A DNA stretch of 42,578 bases from a virus: positions 1-42,578 of the IMG/VR virus record IMGVR_UViG_3300025647_000075; one strand, written 5' to 3'. The position numbers and the translations under genes were made by a program. Under the pieces are notes generated by a model, which did not search any database, had not been told where the DNA came from, and saw only the letters and a program-made list of their open reading frames with translations. Positions 36,577-42,578 of the stretch are shown in pieces (positions within the stretch are counted from its first letter, which is position 1; each line of letters opens with the position of its first letter).

Positions 36577-38625
36577 ATGTCATACTCTATTAATTATACA
36601 GATTCTACAAATAAAGGAGAGATAGTAGTTGAAGATAATACAATTAATAATGAAACAACTATTGCATTTCCAGGTAGATACACTTCGTCGTACGGGCAAG
36701 TTATATCAGAAAATTTTCTACATTTATTGGAAAATTTTGCAAATGATACTTCTCCAACTCGACCTGTTGAAGGGCAACTTTGGTATGATACGTCTATCGG
36801 TGTAGATCAATTAAAAGTATACGATGGTACTACATGGACATCTGCAGGTGGATTGAAAAAATCAAAATTACAGCCAGAAGTATCAAATAGTGCAGCAGGT
36901 GATTTATGGGTTAATACAGACCGTCAGCAGTTGTACATGTTTACTGGTAGTTCTTGGATTTTAATCGGTCCTTCGTATTCAGATGGACTATTATCCGGCT
37001 TAGAAGCAGAAACTGTAGTAAGTATTGAAAACATTTCTTATGTAATATTATCGTTAAAGGTTGAAAATGTACCTCTAATAATTATTAGTCCAGATGCATT
37101 TGTTCCAAAAGTCACAATTAATGGATTTAGATCAGGAATTAAAGCAGGAGTTAATTTAAGTACATTAACAATTAACAACCAATCGTTAAAATATAATGGT
37201 ATTGCAGAAAAAGCTGAAAACTTAATTGTAGGATCGGATGTAGTGCCTTCTGGCAACTTTTTAAGAAGCGATAAAATTTCAACTACTAATTACGAATTAA
37301 GAATTAAAAATAATAATGGCATTTATGTAGGCAATAATAATCAGTTATCAACTAGCATTGATGGAGAGATTGGTGTAATACAACATAATACCAGTGGGTC
37401 TAAGATAGATTTTAGGTTACGATCAGCAGGTATTATAAAAACAATATTAACAGTTGATTCTAACCAAAGAGTTGGAATTAATAATCCTGCACCTAATGAA
37501 AGTTTAGATGTATACGGTAATGTTATTATTTCTCCTAAAAATGACGAACCTGGATCTGGAATTTTAGAAGTTTTTAGTACGGCTGATAGTAATGATATTT
37601 CTTCAGGGTCAATAATCACTAGTGGAGGGTTAGCAGTTGCGTTGAATACTACGCTTGGTGGAAACTTAAATGTATTAGGGTCTACTGTAACAACTAATAT
37701 CCAACCTGATTTAGCAGCAGAACGAATTATTGGCAGTTCTGAAAACAAATTTGCTCAAGTACATGCAACAACTTTTTTTGGAAACTTACAGGGAAATGTT
37801 ACAGGATCTGTTAGCGGCAGAGCAGGATCTGCTGACAAATTAACTAGTGTAACTACATTTTCAATTGCAGGTGATGTGTCACCATCAAGTTTTGAGTTCG
37901 ATGGACAAACTGGAGGTAGCAATAAATCGTTTAATATTAAAATTGCAAACAGTTTTATATCAAATAAAGATTCAATTAGTAATGCAGACGACTCTGATGA
38001 GATTATATTAAATGCAATTACTGGAGAAACAGGTGTTTATAAAATTTCTAAACGAAACTTTTTAAAATCTCTTCGATTAACACCTGCAGGGGTAATATTA
38101 CCGTATGGTGGCTCAACACCGCCGGAAGGGTGGCTATTTTGTAATGGTGCAGAAATTAGTAAAACTGAATACAACATTCTATGGGCAACAATTGGTCATA
38201 CTTTTAAAGACCCTTCGCTAATTTCCGATTTTGGAGTTAATTTATTTGCACTACCTGATATGAGAGGTAGATTTCCACTAGGATTAGACAACTTAGGTAA
38301 TACTAGTGCAAATAGAATTACAGACTTTCAAGCAAACACATTAGGCGGAGCAGCAGGGGCTAATTCAAAAACAATACAAACTTCAAATTTACCAGAGCAT
38401 ACTCATAGTTTAGAAGATATTACAGGATCGCAATATTATGCAGTAAAGGTAGGTGCAGGAGAACCTGTCGATGATGAAGTACTTCAATTACCGTTCGAGT
38501 CCGGTGCAGGAGGTAGTCACGGGTTAACTACTAGCGGAAAAGTAAAAGCAGATGTAGTCGGACAACCGGTTGATATAATGAACCCGTATTTAGCATTGAG
38601 CTACATTATTTACACAGGATTATAA
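36577..38625 (+). CDS. Tail fibre paralogue A with C-terminal Tail Collar domain
   Basis: 682 residues. Residues 1-135 hold the module shared with the next two genes: SENFLHLLENF, then two Trp-rich repeats (EGQLWYDTS..LKVYDGTTWTSAGG and GDLWVNTDRQQLYMFTGSSWILIGP). The middle is strand-rich fibre sequence with LDVYGNVIISPKN and GNLQGNVTGSVSGRAGSADKL units. Residues about 500-571 are a phage Tail Collar domain (PF07484 type): GVILPYGGSTPPEGWLFCNG, then FALPDMRGRFPLG, followed by NLPEHTHSL and ending PYLALSYIIYTGL. Such domains end host-recognition fibres and often bind metal or receptor. The gene starts four bases after the preceding gene. Likely a host-binding fibre. Confidence 0.9.
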   Translation: MSYSINYTDSTNKGEIVVEDNTINNETTIAFPGRYTSSYGQVISENFLHLLENFANDTSPTRPVEGQLWYDTSIGVDQLKVYDGTTWTSAGGLKKSKLQPEVSNSAAGDLWVNTDRQQLYMFTGSSWILIGPSYSDGLLSGLEAETVVSIENISYVILSLKVENVPLIIISPDAFVPKVTINGFRSGIKAGVNLSTLTINNQSLKYNGIAEKAENLIVGSDVVPSGNFLRSDKISTTNYELRIKNNNGIYVGNNNQLSTSIDGEIGVIQHNTSGSKIDFRLRSAGIIKTILTVDSNQRVGINNPAPNESLDVYGNVIISPKNDEPGSGILEVFSTADSNDISSGSIITSGGLAVALNTTLGGNLNVLGSTVTTNIQPDLAAERIIGSSENKFAQVHATTFFGNLQGNVTGSVSGRAGSADKLTSVTTFSIAGDVSPSSFEFDGQTGGSNKSFNIKIANSFISNKDSISNADDSDEIILNAITGETGVYKISKRNFLKSLRLTPAGVILPYGGSTPPEGWLFCNGAEISKTEYNILWATIGHTFKDPSLISDFGVNLFALPDMRGRFPLGLDNLGNTSANRITDFQANTLGGAAGANSKTIQTSNLPEHTHSLEDITGSQYYAVKVGAGEPVDDEVLQLPFESGAGGSHGLTTSGKVKADVVGQPVDIMNPYLALSYIIYTGL

Positions 38626-38628
38626 AAC

Positions 38629-40485
38629 ATGAGTTATCAATTAAACAAAACTGATGGAAGTTTGTTAACAGAATTAGTAGACGGACAAGTTGATAAAGAC
38701 AGTACAAATTTAGTATTAGTAGGTAAGAATTACACTGGATATGGTGAATTTATAAATGAGAATTTCATTAAATTGTTGGAAAATTTCGCTAATACTGCAG
38801 CCCCATCAAATCCAGTTACTGGTCAAATTTGGTGGGATACTAGGGAAAATAGATTAAAGATTTTTAATGGTACTAATTGGAAGTCGTCCGGTGGATCTTA
38901 TGTTCAAGGTTCAGTTCCAGATATGGTTGCAGGTGATTTTTGGATTGACAATAGAAATAATCAACTTTATGCGTTTGATGGGTCAGATTTAATTTTAATA
39001 GGACCGCAGTATACTGCCGGGCAAGGTAAAACAGGATTTGAAGTTGCTACTATCATTGATTATCAAGGAGCATCCAAAACTATATTAAAATTATTTATTA
39101 ACAACGAAGTAGTTGCTGTGATTAGTAACGTAGAATTTACTCCAAGGCCTGACTTGCGGATCCCTTCACTTATTACTGAACAAAATCCAGATGCTATTAT
39201 ATATAAAGGAATTAATGTAGTAGATAAACAAACATTTACTATTTTAGGTTATGCAGAATCTGCATATTCATTATCAACTGAAAATGGCGGCATTAGGACT
39301 CCTGATCAGTTTTTACCATCAGACTCAGACGGATATACTACTGGAAAATTGTTTATACAAAATTCTGGTGGTTTAAGTATTGGTCTAGTTAGTAATAATG
39401 TACAAAAAATAGTTAACGATAGATTCTATATTGAAAATCAAATCAACGATCAAGATCTAAGTATTCGAGTACGATCATCTGCGTATGGTTCATTAATAAA
39501 AGATGCAATTTATGTTAAATCAAACACCGCATCTATTGGAATTTTTGAATCTAATCCCTTATATACGTTAGACATAAATGGCGATATTAGGGTTAAAGGT
39601 AACATGATTGTAGAGGGAGATACTGTAAATGTCGATGTTTCCACGCTGTCGGTTGAAGATAAAAATATAGAATTAGCAAATTCAAGTTCAGGTCCTGTCG
39701 GTGACAATTTAATGGTCGACGATGGGGGTATTATTTTACGGTCAACTAGCGGTGATAAGTCGTTTACTTGGAAAAACTCAACTAATTCATGGACGTCAAC
39801 TGTTAATATAGACTTATCAAATACTGCAACTTCTATTAAAATTGGCGGAGTAGATAAACTTACTAATACTAGTTTATCAAACATTTTGTATGCAAACGAT
39901 TTAATTACAATAGGAACATTGCAATATTTAAATGTTGATGCTATTAATATTGATAATAATGCTATTGTAAGTTCAGTTCAGTTATCTCTGCAAGGTTTAA
40001 GTGGTATAAATTTAATTCCACAAGGCGATATTGAAATCGTAGGAAACCACAAGATTACTGGGTTAAGTGATCCAATAAACGATCAAGATGCTACTAATAA
40101 ACGATATGTCGAAACTAGAGTATTGCAAGAACCGATTGTGTTTAGTATGGATATTACTGGGTTAGGAGTAGGTGCAGAGTTAATTGATACGGTTGTAGGG
40201 TACTTAAATGATTTATATCCTGCATCTGATACAGTATCTGGAAAAATAGCTAGAATACATACAACATCATATACTAATGTAGAATTTTCAGGAATTGACA
40301 TTGATTCTGCTAAAGATGTTAGTTATATTGCAGTAGATTCAAACGGAACATTAAATGAGTCAGTAGTTCAAGATATTTCATTTTCATTAGCAGGTGGTGT
40401 TATTAATATGCTATTAAATAGAGCATTAATGGTATTTCAATCAGATGGCATTGGATGGAATTATGTATCAACGACAAACTACTAA
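38629..40485 (+). CDS. Tail fibre paralogue B
   Basis: 618 residues. The N-terminal module is homologous to that of paralogues A and C: GKNYTGYGEFINENFIKLLENF, GQIWWDTRENRLKIFNGTNW, GDFWIDNRNNQLYAFDGSDLILIGP. Near residues 309-355 is a fibre repeat (YTLDINGDIRVKGNMIVEGD, then TLSVEDKNIELANSS), common in phage fibre shafts. The rest is beta-rich with no collar domain, ending in strands about 100 residues long (SYIAVDSNGTLNESVVQDI). It follows paralogue A after three bases; an untranslated 59-base gap with a late-type promoter separates it from paralogue C. Role inferred as shaft or receptor-binding fibre. Confidence 0.88.
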   Translation: MSYQLNKTDGSLLTELVDGQVDKDSTNLVLVGKNYTGYGEFINENFIKLLENFANTAAPSNPVTGQIWWDTRENRLKIFNGTNWKSSGGSYVQGSVPDMVAGDFWIDNRNNQLYAFDGSDLILIGPQYTAGQGKTGFEVATIIDYQGASKTILKLFINNEVVAVISNVEFTPRPDLRIPSLITEQNPDAIIYKGINVVDKQTFTILGYAESAYSLSTENGGIRTPDQFLPSDSDGYTTGKLFIQNSGGLSIGLVSNNVQKIVNDRFYIENQINDQDLSIRVRSSAYGSLIKDAIYVKSNTASIGIFESNPLYTLDINGDIRVKGNMIVEGDTVNVDVSTLSVEDKNIELANSSSGPVGDNLMVDDGGIILRSTSGDKSFTWKNSTNSWTSTVNIDLSNTATSIKIGGVDKLTNTSLSNILYANDLITIGTLQYLNVDAINIDNNAIVSSVQLSLQGLSGINLIPQGDIEIVGNHKITGLSDPINDQDATNKRYVETRVLQEPIVFSMDITGLGVGAELIDTVVGYLNDLYPASDTVSGKIARIHTTSYTNVEFSGIDIDSAKDVSYIAVDSNGTLNESVVQDISFSLAGGVINMLLNRALMVFQSDGIGWNYVSTTNY

Positions 40486-40510
40486 GTGCAGTTTTAAATC
40501 GCGCATTTCG

Positions 40511-40519
40511 GATAAATAA
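40511..40519 (+). promoter_or_regulatory. Late-type promoter core before fibre paralogue C
   Basis: GATAAATAA followed by AATATAATACTAGGGG, 26 bases before the ATG at 40545. It is the fourth occurrence in a gap of the TAAATA core. The Shine-Dalgarno-like AGGGG is at 40531-40535. It would allow separate late expression of this fibre. Confidence 0.5.
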
Positions 40520-40544
40520 AATATAATACTAGGGGTTTTGTCAC

Positions 40545-42026
40545 ATGGCTTATCAAATTAATCGATATAATAACACATTACTAACTACTGTCGAAGATGG
40601 ACAAGTAGACCAGTCAACTGATTTAATTTTTATTGGTAAAAATTATTCAGGATATGGTGAAATACAAAATGAGAATTTTTTATTTTTATTGGAAAACTTT
40701 TCAGGATCGCAAGAGCCACCTAGGCCATTAAGCGGTCAGCTTTGGTTTGACAGCTCAAACAGTAAATTAAAATTTTACGATGGGTATAAATGGAGAACAA
40801 CTGGTGGGGCAGAAGTCGGTACTGACGAGCCTTCAGGTTTAGTTACAGGTGATTTTTGGTGGGATGATGCTAATAATCAACTTTATGTTTATAATGGATC
40901 TACTTTTATATTAATCGGACCTCAAAGCACAGGCGAAGGCATTACTCAAATGCAAAGTAGAGAAGTAATCGATACTGCGGGAAATACCCGAAGTATTATT
41001 ACTGCAGTAATTAATGACGAAGTTATATACATTATTAGTGCTAACGAATTTGATTTAAGTGATGTAAATCCAATACCTGGTTTTGATAGAATTAAAAAAG
41101 GTCTAACATTAATTAACACTAAGTTAGCAACAAATGGAGTTACTACTCCGCCAGACTGGTGGTTTTGGGGAACTGCATCAAATGCAGCAAAATTAGGAGG
41201 TATTGATGCGGATCAGTATATTACACAAGTAGATCCTACTTTTAATTCTGCAGTAAATTTTCCAGATGCAGGTATAACGATAGGAGATTCGTTAGATTTA
41301 CGAATTTATATCGAACAAGGCAATATGGGTGTAATTGAAAATATCATTGGTGTAAATAATGAAATTAGATTTAAAGCAACTGATAGCACAGGAACTTCAA
41401 ATAGAATTGCCACAATTTCAAATATAGGATTAGTGCCTGCTATTAACAGTACAGGTAGCAACGGATTTAATTTAGGGTCTACTTCGTTAAAGTGGAATGA
41501 AGTGCATGCTGTAAGTTTAAAAGGTGTTGCAGATTCAGCAATTGCATTGCGAGTAGGCTCTGTTAACATGCCGGCATCTACGTCTGCTACGCCAGAAACA
41601 GTAGCAGTTAGAGATAGTAATGGAGATATTTCTGCAGTATTGTTCAAAGGAACAGCAACACAAGCACGATATGCTGACTTAGCAGAAAAATATACAACTG
41701 AAGTTGAATACGCAGTAGGAACAGCGATGGCAATTTGTGAGCATTCTGTACATGAAGCATGTCCTGCAGATTGCACATCGATTGTAATAGGTGTTATATC
41801 AGAAAATCCTGCGTACTTAATGAATGCTGATATAACTGGACAAGCTATTGCATTAAAAGGTCGAGTACCTGTTCGAGTAATAGGTCCTGTGACAAAAGGT
41901 CAAAAAATTAGTGTTGCACGTGATGGAGTTTGCGAAGTTAACGGTGAAGGACCGTTAGTTGGTGTAGCATTGGAAACAAATTTAAATGACGAAGAAAAGT
42001 TAGTCGAATGCGTACTTAAAGTATAA
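40545..42026 (+). CDS. Tail fibre paralogue C with processing-type C-terminal domain
   Basis: 493 residues. The N-terminal module is shared with A and B (GKNYSGYGEIQNENFLFLLENF, GQLWFDSSNSKLKFYDGYKW, GDFWWDDANNQLYVYNGSTFILIGP). Near 305-375 come the fibre phrase LGSTSLKWNEVHAVSLKGVA and VAVRDSNGDISAVLFKGTATQA. The last ~115 residues, from ADLAEKYTTEVEYAVGTAM through NPAYLMN and RVPVRVIGPVTKGQK, resemble the C-terminal domain seen after many phage fibres, close to Peptidase_G2-like intramolecular chaperone/cleavage domains. I have no proof of self-cleavage. Cys residues cluster in ICEHSVHEACPADC. Stop overlaps the next start (TAATG). Confidence 0.88.
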   Translation: MAYQINRYNNTLLTTVEDGQVDQSTDLIFIGKNYSGYGEIQNENFLFLLENFSGSQEPPRPLSGQLWFDSSNSKLKFYDGYKWRTTGGAEVGTDEPSGLVTGDFWWDDANNQLYVYNGSTFILIGPQSTGEGITQMQSREVIDTAGNTRSIITAVINDEVIYIISANEFDLSDVNPIPGFDRIKKGLTLINTKLATNGVTTPPDWWFWGTASNAAKLGGIDADQYITQVDPTFNSAVNFPDAGITIGDSLDLRIYIEQGNMGVIENIIGVNNEIRFKATDSTGTSNRIATISNIGLVPAINSTGSNGFNLGSTSLKWNEVHAVSLKGVADSAIALRVGSVNMPASTSATPETVAVRDSNGDISAVLFKGTATQARYADLAEKYTTEVEYAVGTAMAICEHSVHEACPADCTSIVIGVISENPAYLMNADITGQAIALKGRVPVRVIGPVTKGQKISVARDGVCEVNGEGPLVGVALETNLNDEEKLVECVLKV

Positions 42027-42578
42027 TGGATGAAATTACTGCTGCTAAAATAAACGAGCTTCAAACAAATATTGATTTAATTTTAGGAATTGGAGCAGGT
42101 GACAAAGGCTACGGACAACAAGTCCGTAGCTTTCAAGTTAACCGAAGTGATAATACTAACAACACTATACTTGCATCTCATCTTAATCAAATGTACGACG
42201 ATTTGAAAGTTATTCGAACTCATCAAATTGGTGTATCAGAAATACTTATAGATAAAGTTACTTCTAACTTAAACTTAGTAGGAAAAGATGACAGTAATTT
42301 TATTACAGATGGCGGTGATCTTGAAATTGATCCAGACAGTGAAACTAAAGGAATACTTGATTACGAAACTTTAATTAATTTAGTAGTTTCTGACAGATTT
42401 TTAATCCACGAAACACAAGGATCATTGGAAAACGGAATAACAAGTACCCGGCATCGTTCGTGGAACGGAACTATATATCACGAAGTATCTGCAACATTTA
42501 CAAATAGCAATCATAGACGACATTTTTTCAATTCGGGTGGAGATATTCGGTTTGATGCTAACATTACTGGAGCATCAT
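42026..42578 (+). CDS. Tail fibre-type structural protein, C-terminus outside window
   Basis: An open frame starts at ATG 42026, overlapping the previous stop by one base, and runs past the right edge; 184 residues are visible. The N-terminal segment (ITAAKINELQTNIDLILGIGAGDKGYGQQVRSFQV) and later LNQMYDDLKVIRTHQIG and HFFNSGGDIRFDANITG match a fibre/structural family I know from marine T4-like phages (phrases such as GDxGYGQ and FNSGGxIRF). Function beyond tail structure is unassigned. A strong stem-loop (42108-42130) lies within its codons 28-35. Confidence 0.9.
   Translation, partial: MDEITAAKINELQTNIDLILGIGAGDKGYGQQVRSFQVNRSDNTNNTILASHLNQMYDDLKVIRTHQIGVSEILIDKVTSNLNLVGKDDSNFITDGGDLEIDPDSETKGILDYETLINLVVSDRFLIHETQGSLENGITSTRHRSWNGTIYHEVSATFTNSNHRRHFFNSGGDIRFDANITGAS
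42108..42130 (+). other. Strong stem-loop within the start of the last gene
   Basis: GCTACGGAC, loop AACAA, GTCCGTAGC: a perfect 9-base stem with a 5-base loop, richer in G+C than its surroundings and followed by TTTC. An outer AAA (42104-42106) pairs with TTT (42131-42133) across a bulged G. It lies inside a coding frame (codons GYGQQV region, a protein motif conserved in the family), so it may be a by-product of codon choice rather than a terminator. Confidence 0.7.

Noticed and set aside
42108-42133. Intrinsic terminator at the end of the fibre cluster
   Set aside because: Only three T follow the stem and it lies inside an open frame that encodes a family-conserved motif. Kept only as a stem-loop.
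36577-42578. Diversity-generating retroelement acting on the fibres
   Set aside because: No reverse transcriptase gene, template repeat or adenine-biased variable repeat is visible in the window; the fibre tips differ by whole domains.

Overview
The window is part of the genome of a T4-related myovirus (contractile-tailed phage). It is AT-rich (about one third G+C by eye) and densely packed, with genes that abut or overlap by 1-35 bases. No bacterial housekeeping genes, tRNAs or rRNAs are visible. The gp55, gp48, gp5, gp25 and gp6 homologues look like the versions I know from marine T4-like phages (cyanophages and pelagiphages) rather than from T4 itself. A marine heterotroph host such as a SAR11-type bacterium is plausible, but this rests on composition and family memory only.

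Left part, minus strand (1-8236). A near-consensus host-type sigma70 promoter (8208-8236) reads leftward into a DUF1737-like small protein, the late sigma factor gp55, a homing-endonuclease-like gene, and the recombination nuclease pair gp47 (Mre11/SbcD type) and gp46 (Rad50/SbcC type). Next comes a T4-late-type promoter element set inside a stem-loop (2649-2709). Beyond it lie two genes for low-complexity, probably virion-associated proteins. The second has no stop in the window and runs off the left edge through a 21-bp tandem repeat encoding Gly-Asn-Ala-Ala-Ser-Gly-Ala.

Right part, plus strand (8280-42578). From the divergent region a late-type promoter reads rightward into a baseplate module. 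Its genes are a tail-tube-cap protein (gp48-like), a gp53-like wedge protein, a large hub-like protein, a lysozyme-like protein, a gp5-like spike carrying an M15 peptidase domain, gp25, gp6, and a 5213-residue giant protein in the position T4 gives to gp7. A second late-type promoter precedes a mini-ORF coupled to a 196-residue baseplate/fibre protein. Two tail-fibre paralogues follow, then a third late-type promoter, a third paralogue, and a fibre gene cut by the right edge.

How the parts fit: the host polymerase would transcribe the gp55/47/46 unit early. gp55 would then direct polymerase to the TAAATA-type late promoters, turning on the baseplate, fibre and virion genes. The most interesting point is the late promoter at 2679-2687. 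It sits inside an inverted repeat whose 3' arm contains the only Shine-Dalgarno-like bases of the next gene. Read-through early mRNA would hide that site and late mRNA would expose it, the arrangement known for T4 genes e, soc, 49 and I-TevI. No stretch over 300 bases lacks a gene.
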